From CAYUEQ01 sp964443805 (lineage in GTDB: Bacteria > Bacillota_I > Bacilli_A > RF39 > UBA660): a DNA stretch of 18,775 nt. The number at the start of each line of letters is the position of its first letter. Position 1 is the first letter of the stretch. A program made the position numbers and the translations under genes. Below are positions 1 to 6,410 of this stretch, piece after piece. The notes under the pieces are model-generated. The model was not told where the DNA came from, made no database searches, and saw only the letters and a program-made list of their open reading frames with translations. The stretch spans positions 1 to 18,775 of the forward strand of contig CAYUEQ010000017.1 of assembly GCA_964443805.1 (NCBI GenBank), in the 5' to 3' direction.

Positions 1-57
1 ATGAGCACAACTATGATTTAAGATACTTAATTGTTCATTTTCTTTAATATTTATCAT
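1..57 (-). CDS. thrS: Threonyl-tRNA synthetase, N-terminal 19 codons (gene runs off the window)
   Basis: Reading leftwards from an ATG at 57-55, 19 codons give a peptide ending LNHSCAH. The HxxxH pair (residues 15 and 19) matches the zinc-site motif at the start of the ThrRS N2 editing domain. ThrRS charges tRNA-Thr in the cytoplasm. The start is supported by an AGGAGA Shine-Dalgarno (65-70) seven bases upstream and by a T-box leader with a Thr specifier codon immediately before it. In E. coli ThrRS the same two histidines are near residues 73 and 77, so this start leaves no room for the usual N1/TGS domain of about 60 residues. Identity rests on the motif plus the leader; the catalytic core is outside the window. 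dnaI lies upstream, an order also seen in Bacillus (dnaB-dnaI-thrS). Confidence 0.85.
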   Translation of the reverse strand, partial: MINIKENEQLSILNHSCAH

Positions 58-74
58 TTTATTCTCTCCTTTTT

Positions 75-276
75 ATAAAATAAAAACACCCCGTAAAGGA
101 GTGTTAATAACACGGTACCATCCTAATTTGTACTTTCTTTATATAACGGCTTTAAACCGGAGTTTTTCAAACTCTCTCAAAGGGAGTAACTAGTCTTAAA
201 TAAATTTATTAGTTTTCACCAACCACTAATTCTCTATTTAAATTTAGATAAGTGTCATGTCCTTCTTCACAGATTT
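75..276 (-). promoter_or_regulatory. T-box leader of thrS (Thr specifier ACT, transcriptional terminator)
   Basis: The leader carries the T-box core AGGATGGTACCGTG (111-124, minus strand), whose TGGTACC bulge contacts the tRNA acceptor end. Upstream is a GGTGAAAACTA segment typical of Stem I, then the putative specifier codon ACT (Thr) at 185-187, followed by CCCTTTGAGAGAG. Aligning this with the second T-box in the window (proS, CCT followed by ACCTTTGAAAG) puts the two specifiers in the same place. The antiterminator pairs AGGA/TCCT and GTGTT/AACAC around the bulge. The competing terminator is an 8-bp helix (85-92 with 98-105, one G-U pair) followed by a T-rich tract. Uncharged tRNA-Thr should permit read-through into thrS. 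Confidence 0.92.
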
Positions 277-281
277 ATTAA

Positions 282-310
282 ATAATACCACTTTTTTATA
301 CTTTATGCAA
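282..310 (-). promoter_or_regulatory. Promoter of the thrS T-box transcript
   Basis: On the minus strand TTGCAT (305-310) is separated by exactly 17 bases from TATTAT (282-287). Transcription would begin near 275, at the start of the T-box leader and just past the dnaI stop codon (312-314), so thrS can be expressed independently of dnaB-dnaI. Confidence 0.6.
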
Positions 311-311
311 T

Positions 312-1229
312 TTATTGCCTTTTGTTTTTACTTATAAGTTGTACTTCTTCAGTTAAATATTTTATTCTTTCAATAATACGTCTAGCTTTTACCTTATCAT
401 CTTTATATCTGGTAAAAGATAGATGTGCTTCTAGTTCTTCTAAAGTTAAATTTGAAGTAAAGAATGTTGTTAAGTTGTTTTCCATTCGATGTTGTAAAAT
501 GCTTCCTAATATTTCATCTCTACTCCAATTACTTAAACTCTCAGCACCAATATCATCGATTAAAAGTACTTCAGCACTTAATACTTCATGCATTTTATCT
601 TTAAAACCAAAGCCTTCCATTGATTCTTTTAAAGATCTTAAAAAGCTTGCAAAATAGATAATCAATGTATTTACATTTTTTTTCTTTAATTCATTTAATG
701 CAGCAGATACTAGATACGTTTTACCAGATCCAAAACTTCCATGAACATATAATCCTTTAGTATGTTTTTCATTTCCATAATTTTCTAAAAATAAGGTAAG
801 TTTTGTTATTAACTCATATCTTTTTTTATCTGTAGTATCAATTTCTTTCATTGATGCATTTTCTATTTCTGAAGGTATTTTGTTTTCTGCTTCTTCTTTT
901 TCTTTGATGTTTTTTATATGTTCTTGTTGATAACGACATGGTATGTAAGAAAATAATAATTTATCATTATTTAATTCTGGATAGTATACATATCCAGTTA
1001 TTTTCGTTTTACAAAAGCCTAGTCCTGGACATTCTTTACAAGCACTTAATTCTTCAGCAGTTTTTTCCAACTTAGAAGTATAATTAATTGCAATACTTTC
1101 TTTTATTTTTAAAGTATTAATTAACGTTACGAAACCTTTGTTCTTTAAAGCTGCAGCATAAGATTGTTTTAAATCTGCTACTAGCTTTTTTTTATCCACA
1201 TCTTTTAAATACGTATTTGCTTTTTTCAA
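312..1229 (-). CDS. dnaI: Helicase loader DnaI (AAA+ ATPase)
   Basis: A cytoplasmic AAA+ ATPase of 305 residues that loads the replicative helicase onto DNA at the origin and during restart, as known for Firmicutes DnaI. An N-terminal zinc-binding region has cysteines at about 64, 67, 73 and 98 (CKECPGLGFC plus a later PC), matching the helicase-binding domain of DnaI. The AAA+ part has Walker A GSFGSGKT at 164-171 and Walker B LLIDDIG with Asp225-Asp226, then an STSN-like FFTSN sensor-1 segment. The start codon is TTG at 1229; the Shine-Dalgarno AGGTGAT overlaps the dnaB stop codon, so translation is probably coupled. Only four bases separate it from dnaB; the pair form an operon. Length is normal for the family (about 310). 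Confidence 0.95.
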   Translation of the reverse strand: MKKANTYLKDVDKKKLVADLKQSYAAALKNKGFVTLINTLKIKESIAINYTSKLEKTAEELSACKECPGLGFCKTKITGYVYYPELNNDKLLFSYIPCRYQQEHIKNIKEKEEAENKIPSEIENASMKEIDTTDKKRYELITKLTLFLENYGNEKHTKGLYVHGSFGSGKTYLVSAALNELKKKNVNTLIIYFASFLRSLKESMEGFGFKDKMHEVLSAEVLLIDDIGAESLSNWSRDEILGSILQHRMENNLTTFFTSNLTLEELEAHLSFTRYKDDKVKARRIIERIKYLTEEVQLISKNKRQ

Positions 1230-1233
1230 ATTA

Positions 1234-2520
1234 TCACCTAAATTCTTTTAGTAAATTTTCCATTTCTTTTAACTCTTCATCAGTTGCCGCTTCTTTTTCT
1301 AAATTTTTATCGAACCAAACTGGAGTTTTAGCTTTCTTCTCATTTACATCCATTTTTTTCTTTATCTTTTTATGTTCTTTTTCTGCTATCTGCATAGCAT
1401 CATTAGCAGTCTCTATTCCTATTCTTTTCCACTGCCCTGCAATTGTTTCTACATACGCTTGATTTAGTTTGTTATTGTTTATTCGAAGCACATAATCGAT
1501 TAAAACGTTAACTACAGCTGGTTTCATATTTAAATCAATTACTAATGTTTCTAATAATTTTTTATCACGATTAGTTGGATTTGTTCCTCGATATTTATTT
1601 TTTAAAAAATCATATGGGCTGGTGTTTTCAAAAACAAATAACATTTTACCCCGATTACTCCCATCCCCCGTTGGAGCTTTTAAATACTCTGGTTGAGTTC
1701 GATGAATTAGTGTAGGTAGAGAACCATTATTATTAAACTGATAATAATTACGAACTGATTTTCTCAAGTGTTCTTTTTCAATAAAACCATGTTCATTCAT
1801 TACCATTCTTAATATCTCTGTCATTTTAAGTGCATCTATATTATATATAAATGCTAAGTTATTAATAAGTTCTTTAGTCTTTTTATTAAACGTACGATTG
1901 TTGACTAATCCTTTAGGTAGACTAGATTTTATTAAATCAAAATCAAGTCCCTTTTTATATTGAATTTGTCTTTTCGTTACATCTTTAATACCTTCATTTT
2001 CAAGTTCGTATTGACTATAAGAAATACTTTTAAAAGTTTCATCCATTAGTTTACTAATATCAATAAATTCTTTTAAATCTATTTTTGGTTCAGTATAATT
2101 TTTTTTCAATAAATCATATTCTTTTTTACCTATATTATTATATAAAAGAATATTAAATACTGGATGATTAAAAAATTCATATGGTGATAATGGAGAATAC
2201 AATTCATAAACATAATGATTTATACTTCCTTCTTTATAATAAGTTTTTAAAAGCCCTACCGCCTCTAAAGATTCTCTTGATTTTTTTATATCCTCTAAAT
2301 TACTTTTTAATATTGTCATCAAATGATGATGAGTAAAATCTATTGAAACAAGTTCTAACTTATCTAAATCTCTCCATAATGACAGATAGAGTGATATCGC
2401 TATGGGCCCTATAATTGGTGAATACAAAGATATTAAATTATCTTTATCATGATGCGTTAGAATAGTCTTATTTATTATTGTATAACTATCAGCTGGTAAT
2501 AAAGTAATATTTTTTCCCAC
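1234..2520 (-). CDS. dnaB: Replication initiation and membrane attachment protein DnaB (Bacillus type)
   Basis: Firmicutes DnaB is a primosome protein (not the helicase) that works with DnaD and DnaI to remodel DNA at oriC and to load the helicase. This 428-residue protein has the expected two DnaD/DnaB-like parts; the C-terminal DDBH2 module carries the signature YVETIAGQW at 356-364, followed by a charged helical tail rich in Lys and Glu. The N-terminal half (from about residue 10) is a winged-helix-like segment with LISLYSPIIGPIAISLYLSL. The start is GTG at 2520 with GGTGA four bases upstream and a strong promoter just before it. It is the first gene of the dnaB-dnaI unit. nrdR, often next to dnaB in Bacillus, is not present here. 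Confidence 0.92.
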   Translation of the reverse strand: MGKNITLLPADSYTIINKTILTHHDKDNLISLYSPIIGPIAISLYLSLWRDLDKLELVSIDFTHHHLMTILKSNLEDIKKSRESLEAVGLLKTYYKEGSINHYVYELYSPLSPYEFFNHPVFNILLYNNIGKKEYDLLKKNYTEPKIDLKEFIDISKLMDETFKSISYSQYELENEGIKDVTKRQIQYKKGLDFDLIKSSLPKGLVNNRTFNKKTKELINNLAFIYNIDALKMTEILRMVMNEHGFIEKEHLRKSVRNYYQFNNNGSLPTLIHRTQPEYLKAPTGDGSNRGKMLFVFENTSPYDFLKNKYRGTNPTNRDKKLLETLVIDLNMKPAVVNVLIDYVLRINNNKLNQAYVETIAGQWKRIGIETANDAMQIAEKEHKKIKKKMDVNEKKAKTPVWFDKNLEKEAATDEELKEMENLLKEFR

Positions 2521-2543
2521 AGATTCACCACATTTCTATATCT

Positions 2544-2572
2544 ATTATAGATTAAATCTATTTTTAGTACAA
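2544..2572 (-). promoter_or_regulatory. Promoter of dnaB-dnaI
   Basis: Minus strand TTGTAC (2567-2572), 17-base spacer, TATAAT (2544-2549). The dnaB GTG start is about 24 bases downstream of the -10 box. The promoter sits directly after the terminator of the preceding gene, so dnaB has its own start of transcription. Confidence 0.75.
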
Positions 2573-2592
2573 GAAAAAGCACTATTGTGCTT
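2571..2592 (-). terminator. Intrinsic terminator of the InlB-repeat gene
   Basis: Minus-strand hairpin AAGCAC-AATA-GTGCTT (2577-2592) followed by TTTCTT. The helix overlaps the TAG stop of the gene that ends at 2582 and the tract touches the -35 box of dnaB, so termination and the next promoter are tightly packed. Confidence 0.65.
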
Positions 2593-3940
2593 CTGTTACA
2601 TTAATATTTAGTTCTTTTGTTGAAATTAGCTCATTAGATTCATAAGTAGCTAGGACAACTGAATCAGTAATTTGCTTATCTATTATATCAATTGATTCTT
2701 CGTCTTTTAAGTTTGTTTTATAATGATTTGCATCATCAGGTGCAACAAATGAATAATTTAATAAAAAATTTGGGTTTTCTTCTATTTTTATAGCATTTAA
2801 ATCCACTTCAATATCTAAGTTGTTACCTATTAAATTACTTTTTATACCTTCTTCTTCTAAAGTTATGTCAGTATTATGTACTTCAATCCATTTAGCGTAT
2901 AAAGTTAAATTCATTGTAACTGGTGTTCCAAATTCATATTCAGTTTCAAAATCTTTATCTTCATACCATCCAATAAAATTATATCCATCTTTAGTTGCTT
3001 CATAATCAATTGCATTTTCTTCTGGACTTACAATTAATTTATTTAAAGTAACTGAGCCTTCTTCAGTTTGGTCAATATATTCAACTACATACCCCCATTT
3101 AGCATATAAATTTAAATCTTCTGTAACTGGTGTTCCAAATTCATATTCAGTTTCAAAATCTTTATCTTCATACCATCCACCAAAAGTTAATTCTGTTGTA
3201 ACTGTGTCTTCATTTTCTTCATCTTCATCTTCATCTTTTTGAACTAATGTTATTTTTGTTTCAAATTCTTTATATTCATCTGGTTTTTCAATTGATTTAT
3301 CAGCTTCTATTTCTAAATCTGGTAGGTCATCTACATTGTTAAATGTAACCGTATACCTTACATTAACTGGGTCTTCTATTGTAACTGGCGTTTTAATAAC
3401 TTTAATTATTTCTTCACCATTTTGATCTATTGTTTTAAAATTAAATATTAATTCTATTGCATCTTCAGGAATTAGTATTTGATTTTCATCATCAATATCT
3501 AATTCTAATATTTCTTCATTACTATTTTTATATTGAACTATTGTTTTTACTACAAATTCTTTTCCTTCTTTAGTTTTTGCAGTAACTTTAGGTAATTTAT
3601 AGAATATATTGTTTTTAAATATAATTCCACTTAAATCTATTTCAATAATTGGTTTTGAAATAACTTCTATTTTTTCTTCGATTATTGGTTTGCTTATTGC
3701 TATTGTTTCTTTCTTTTTTATTGGAATTGGAATTAATTTATCAAATGTTTCCTCTTCAGTCTTCTTTTCTTTTATTATCTCTACTGGTTCTTTTTTATCA
3801 TCTATATTATTATCATATTTTTCTTTAGTAAAATACCAAGAAACAATTATTCCTATTGCCACAACTAATATAATTGATAAAATTATAAAAATCATTCTTT
3901 CTTCTTGATCTATTTTTTCTATTTCATTTGGTTCTTTCAT
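2582..3940 (-). CDS. Membrane-anchored protein with InlB B (Listeria-Bacteroides) repeats
   Basis: A 452-residue type II membrane protein: short acidic cytoplasmic head, one transmembrane helix at about 16-37, then an extracellular part. A K/E/P-rich stalk (about 40-100) leads to a beta-rich segment and two InlB B-type repeats (Flg_new family), each ending in a GWYEDKDFETEYEFGTPVT core followed by a LYAKW motif, near residues 253-284 and 322-353. The first repeat carries a strongly acidic insertion (KDEDEDEENED) before its core. Such repeats are beta-grasp-like modules found in surface proteins of Listeria and gut bacteria; a role in adhesion or wall contact is inference. There is no signal-peptidase site and no sortase motif, so the N-terminal helix is the anchor. 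The start has a strong GGAGGGTGA Shine-Dalgarno. The function is otherwise unknown. Confidence 0.82.
   Translation of the reverse strand: MKEPNEIEKIDQEERMIFIILSIILVVAIGIIVSWYFTKEKYDNNIDDKKEPVEIIKEKKTEEETFDKLIPIPIKKKETIAISKPIIEEKIEVISKPIIEIDLSGIIFKNNIFYKLPKVTAKTKEGKEFVVKTIVQYKNSNEEILELDIDDENQILIPEDAIELIFNFKTIDQNGEEIIKVIKTPVTIEDPVNVRYTVTFNNVDDLPDLEIEADKSIEKPDEYKEFETKITLVQKDEDEDEENEDTVTTELTFGGWYEDKDFETEYEFGTPVTEDLNLYAKWGYVVEYIDQTEEGSVTLNKLIVSPEENAIDYEATKDGYNFIGWYEDKDFETEYEFGTPVTMNLTLYAKWIEVHNTDITLEEEGIKSNLIGNNLDIEVDLNAIKIEENPNFLLNYSFVAPDDANHYKTNLKDEESIDIIDKQITDSVVLATYESNELISTKELNINVTEAQ
2915..2972. repeat. 58-base perfect direct repeat, copy 1
   Basis: This stretch is identical, base for base, to 3122-3179. 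It encodes the GWYEDKDFETEYEFGTPVT core of the second InlB-type repeat of the surrounding gene. Confidence 0.97.
3122..3179. repeat. 58-base perfect direct repeat, copy 2
   Basis: Identical to 2915-2972, at a distance of 207 bases. It encodes the core of the first InlB-type repeat. Flanking sequence is not conserved to the same degree. Confidence 0.97.
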
Positions 3941-3955
3941 TTACTTCACCCTCCA

Positions 3956-3981
3956 CTAAATAATTAATATTAATTATTTAG
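3956..3981. promoter_or_regulatory. 26-base perfect palindrome in the 5' leader of the InlB-repeat gene
   Basis: The two 13-base halves (3956-3968 and 3969-3981) are exact reverse complements with no spacer. It lies between the -10 box (3991-3996) and the Shine-Dalgarno, that is just downstream of the expected transcription start. It could be an operator for a dimeric repressor or a 5' mRNA hairpin. The sequence is almost pure A+T except the terminal C/G, which makes chance palindromy more likely than in mixed sequence. Confidence 0.55.
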
Positions 3982-3990
3982 ACTAGCTAG

Positions 3991-4018
3991 ATTATAACAA
4001 TAAATTCATCGGTTGCAA
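3991..4018 (-). promoter_or_regulatory. Promoter of the InlB-repeat gene
   Basis: Minus strand TTGCAA (4013-4018), 16-base spacer, TATAAT (3991-3996). The predicted start is near 3984, giving a leader of about 45 bases that contains the 26-base palindrome. Confidence 0.65.
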
Positions 4019-4044
4019 ATAAAATTGACACTTTTTTACACTTT

Positions 4045-4671
4045 CTAATTATAGGCAAATTGTTCCAGATAATTTAGAAAAGTTTTATGAAGCTCTTTTC
4101 TTTGTTCATATGTCAGAAGTCCTTCTGTATCCAATACTGTATTTTCTTTAGAATATACTCCAATAATTTCTCCTGCTGATACAAAAATAACTGTTGGTGA
4201 TGTAATATTATTTACAGTTATGATATCAGTTTGGAGTAAATTAATTATTAAATCATAGTTAGTTTTATTGCTTAATTCATGATAGTAGATATTTTTTAAC
4301 TCTATATTTTCTGATGCTTGAAATAACACCGGAATTATTTGGCGACTTAAATTATCTTTAGTATTACTTATTAATATTACACCAGTTCCATTTTTCATTA
4401 TATTTTTTATTTCATCAAGAGTTGTATAAGTGATTACATTGTTCTCTTTTATTTCCATTTCGATATAACTGTCATTTAAATCTTCATATTGATTTTTAAA
4501 TTTAACTGCATCAGTTATATTTTTTTGATCATTTTTATTTTCTTGTTTTATTTTATTAGTACTTATTTTAGTCATAATAAAAAATATTACCGCAATTATA
4601 ATTGCTATAATAACAAATATTAAAGTTAATGTATTACTAATGTTTTTTATTTTATTTTTCATACTCATCAT
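4045..4671 (-). CDS. Membrane-anchored thioredoxin-like protein without active-site cysteines
   Basis: A protein of 205-208 residues with a basic N-terminus, one transmembrane helix at about 15-35 and an exported soluble domain. The domain shows a thioredoxin-fold-like pattern: a helix, a strand (TGVILIS) followed by the place where CxxC would be, and later SPTVIFVSAGEIIGVYS, which resembles the cis-Pro strand and the next beta-hairpin of thioredoxins. There is no cysteine anywhere, so redox activity is excluded if the fold is right. Comparable Cys-containing proteins are the membrane-bound PedC/BrcD-like thioredoxins; that relation is inference from pattern. The ATG at 4671 is given as start, but the fourth codon, ATG at 4662, is better placed behind GGATGA. 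It is 32 bases after dacA and probably co-transcribed with it. Confidence 0.6.
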   Translation of the reverse strand: MMSMKNKIKNISNTLTLIFVIIAIIIAVIFFIMTKISTNKIKQENKNDQKNITDAVKFKNQYEDLNDSYIEMEIKENNVITYTTLDEIKNIMKNGTGVILISNTKDNLSRQIIPVLFQASENIELKNIYYHELSNKTNYDLIINLLQTDIITVNNITSPTVIFVSAGEIIGVYSKENTVLDTEGLLTYEQRKELHKTFLNYLEQFAYN

Positions 4672-4703
4672 CCACTTATATTATATCATAATTATTTTTG
4701 ATT

Positions 4704-5906
4704 TTATCTTGTTTTTATTTTTTTAAAAGTTGTTAAAAATAAGATTACAATTAAAAAACTAAATATCAAAACATGTTCTTTTATAAGATAAAATATATTT
4801 AAATTTACTTTTTCTTTTAAATATAAATCATCTTCTAGTATTATTTCATCCTTGTACTTTATTTTAAATGTTCCTACTTTGTTATTTCTATCTGTTACAA
4901 AACTTACATAGTCTTCTAAATCATAGCTATAAACAATATCCTCTTTATTATAATTATTTGGAAGAAGATATTCTATATATTCACCTTTGTATATTACATC
5001 TACTTCTTTTACTTTACTATATTTAGTATTGATACGAGTTACAACGTCATTAGTATTTAAAACAGGATAATAATTATAATTATCAAAATAATAATTATAT
5101 ATTTTTAACGCATCGGTAACATTATAGGGAAATAGATTATCTTCAACTGGTGCCTTAGTTGTAATTAACAATAGTTCTAACTCATCATTATCAGCATGAC
5201 TTAATAAGCATAAACCTGCTGATGCAGTAAAACCTGTTTTACTACCATTAATAATATCAGTATTAATTGCAAAACGTTTTTCATAATTGTATAATGTGCT
5301 TTTCATATTTAAACGACCGTTACTTGTAGTATAAGTTCTAGCATTGAATATTTTAGTAAAATATTCATTTTCTAAACCATATAAAATTATCTTCAACAAA
5401 TCATTTAAAGTTGCTTTTTGGTCTTCTTCATCAAGTCCAGTTGTATTAGTAAAATAAGTGTTTTTAATATTTAGTTTTTTCATCAAATCATTCATTTTTT
5501 CGACAAACTTTTCTTCACTACCAAAAATATTAACTGCTAAAGCATTAGTTGCATCAGCTCCACTAGGAAGCATGGCACCATATAATAAATCTTCATAAGT
5601 TACTATCTCCCCTTTTTCAAATCCTGCAACACTTGCATTAAATAATGCAAGATCTTTAAATATGTCTGGTGTGAGAACTACTTTTTCGGATAACTCATCA
5701 ATATTTTCTATTGCAACTATAATAGTCACTATTTTAGTTAATGATGCTATAGATGTATTTTCTTCACTATTTTTTTCATACATTATTTTTTGATCTTTTA
5801 AATTATAAAGAAGTACATTATTAGATTTAATATCTATTTCTAACGCATTAATATTTGATAGACAAATAAAAAACATCAATATAATTGTTCCTAAATACTT
5901 TTTCAT
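4704..5906 (-). CDS. dacA: D-alanyl-D-alanine carboxypeptidase (PBP5/DacA family, S11)
   Basis: A penicillin-binding enzyme that trims the terminal D-Ala from peptidoglycan pentapeptides outside the membrane. The 400-residue protein has a signal peptide at 1-21, the acylation motif SLTK at 55-58 (nucleophile Ser55, Lys58), the second motif as SGA at 115-117 instead of the usual SxN, and KTG at 223-225. After the catalytic domain comes a beta-rich PBP5 C-domain and a transmembrane helix at about 373-393 followed by KKIKTR, whereas classical DacA ends in an amphipathic helix. ATG at 5906 is chosen because GGTGA stands just before it and the signal peptide starts there; in-frame TTG (5915) and GTG (5912) codons lie upstream. 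Its presence shows that the organism makes a wall, unlike true Mollicutes. It is followed by the thioredoxin-like gene. Confidence 0.92.
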   Translation of the reverse strand: MKKYLGTIILMFFICLSNINALEIDIKSNNVLLYNLKDQKIMYEKNSEENTSIASLTKIVTIIVAIENIDELSEKVVLTPDIFKDLALFNASVAGFEKGEIVTYEDLLYGAMLPSGADATNALAVNIFGSEEKFVEKMNDLMKKLNIKNTYFTNTTGLDEEDQKATLNDLLKIILYGLENEYFTKIFNARTYTTSNGRLNMKSTLYNYEKRFAINTDIINGSKTGFTASAGLCLLSHADNDELELLLITTKAPVEDNLFPYNVTDALKIYNYYFDNYNYYPVLNTNDVVTRINTKYSKVKEVDVIYKGEYIEYLLPNNYNKEDIVYSYDLEDYVSFVTDRNNKVGTFKIKYKDEIILEDDLYLKEKVNLNIFYLIKEHVLIFSFLIVILFLTTFKKIKTR

Positions 5907-5956
5907 AGTCACCAACTTTAATAATTAGTATAGCATAACAAATTTATTATAACGAA

Positions 5957-5988
5957 AAAAAATAGACAACTTTTTTCATCTATTTTTT
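5957..5988. terminator. Possible terminator after the Cys-rich peptide gene
   Basis: A perfect 10-bp stem (5957-5966 with 5979-5988) with a 12-base loop; both flanks are A- or T-runs, so it can act on either strand. It lies between the Cys-rich ORF (stop at 6010) and dacA. The stem has only two G-C pairs, so it is weak. Confidence 0.4.
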
Positions 5989-6009
5989 ATGTAATTTATA
6001 GTTTATATT

Positions 6010-6087
6010 TTAACAACAACGACAGCAGCAACGACATCTACAACAGAAGAAACAACAGCATCGGCAACAACAGTACCTACAAAACAT
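6010..6087 (-). CDS. 25-residue cysteine/arginine micro-protein (15 Cys)
   Basis: A short ORF from ATG (6087-6085) to TAA (6012-6010). The peptide is Met-Phe, then 15 cysteines, five arginines, two more Phe and one Tyr, with cysteines in runs of one to three, for example YCCCRCCCFFCC at 5-16. A perfect extended Shine-Dalgarno, GAGGTGATC (6091-6099), stands three bases before the ATG, among the best matches in the window. The Arg codons differ (AGG, CGA, AGA, CGT, CGT) and Cys uses both TGT and TGC, which speaks for selection on the protein, not a simple triplet repeat. It lies alone between the tRNA-Met terminator and a weak terminator. I do not recognise the family. Metal binding like a metallothionein is possible but is inference. 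No convincing -35 box is seen. Confidence 0.65.
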   Translation of the reverse strand: MFCRYCCCRCCCFFCCRCRCCCRCC

Positions 6088-6177
6088 TTTGATCACCTCA
6101 TACGTATTTTATTCAGATTACAAAATATTGTATATTTAAACAGTTTATAACTATAGTAATACTTTAAAAACCTCATT

Positions 6178-6200
6178 AAAAAAACCTATCTAATAGGTTT
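6178..6200 (-). terminator. Intrinsic terminator of the tRNA-Met transcript
   Basis: Minus-strand stem AAACCTAT-TAG-ATAGGTTT (6182-6200) running into seven T (6178-6184). It lies ten bases after the tRNA 3' end and separates the tRNA from the Cys-rich gene. Confidence 0.88.
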
Positions 6201-6210
6201 AAAATCAAAT

Positions 6211-6287
6211 TGGTAGCGACGGAGGGGTTTGAACCCCCGACCTTCCGGGTATGAACCGGACGCTCTAGCCAGCTGAGCTACATCGCC
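6211..6287 (-). tRNA. tRNA-Met (CAU), elongator type
   Basis: A 77-base cloverleaf including an encoded CCA. The acceptor stem pairs GGCGATG with CGTCGCT (with G-U pairs at the first and sixth positions), the D arm is GTAGCTCAGCTGGCTAGAGC, the anticodon loop is TTCATAC with CAT at 6251-6253, and the T arm is GGGGGTTCAAACCCC. It resembles the Bacillus elongator tRNA-Met; the initiator features (C1-A72 mismatch, three G-C pairs at the base of the anticodon stem) are absent. A CAU tRNA for Ile2 cannot be fully excluded by eye, but the match to Met is close. Confidence 0.93.
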
Positions 6288-6303
6288 ATAAATCTGTAAT
6301 AGA

Positions 6304-6332
6304 ATTATATCATTGTTTTTTATTTTTGACAA
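6304..6332 (-). promoter_or_regulatory. Promoter of tRNA-Met
   Basis: Minus strand TTGTCA (6327-6332), 17-base spacer, TATAAT (6304-6309), about 17 bases before the mature tRNA 5' end. The -35 box overlaps the -35 box of the opposite promoter. Confidence 0.8.
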
Positions 6333-6355
6333 TTACTTTTATTAATTATTAAACT
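6326..6355 (+). promoter_or_regulatory. Promoter of the FkbM methyltransferase gene
   Basis: Consensus TTGACA (6326-6331), 18-base spacer, weak -10 TAAACT (6350-6355). The -35 overlaps that of tRNA-Met by five bases. The leader would be about 50 bases with GGAGG at 6399-6403. Confidence 0.45.
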
Positions 6356-6410
6356 AACTTAATTACAGTTATTTGTTTTATTACATAAAATATTAAATGG
6401 AGGTTTAGCA

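Noticed and set aside
1..2520. Possible oriC because of dnaB/dnaI
   Set aside because: No cluster of DnaA boxes (TTATCCACA-like) and no dnaA/dnaN; dnaB-dnaI-thrS is usually far from the origin.
5070..5100. TAATTAT-rich stretch resembling a tandem repeat or origin element
   Set aside because: It encodes an Asn/Tyr-rich segment of the D,D-carboxypeptidase in frame; no DnaA boxes are seen near it.
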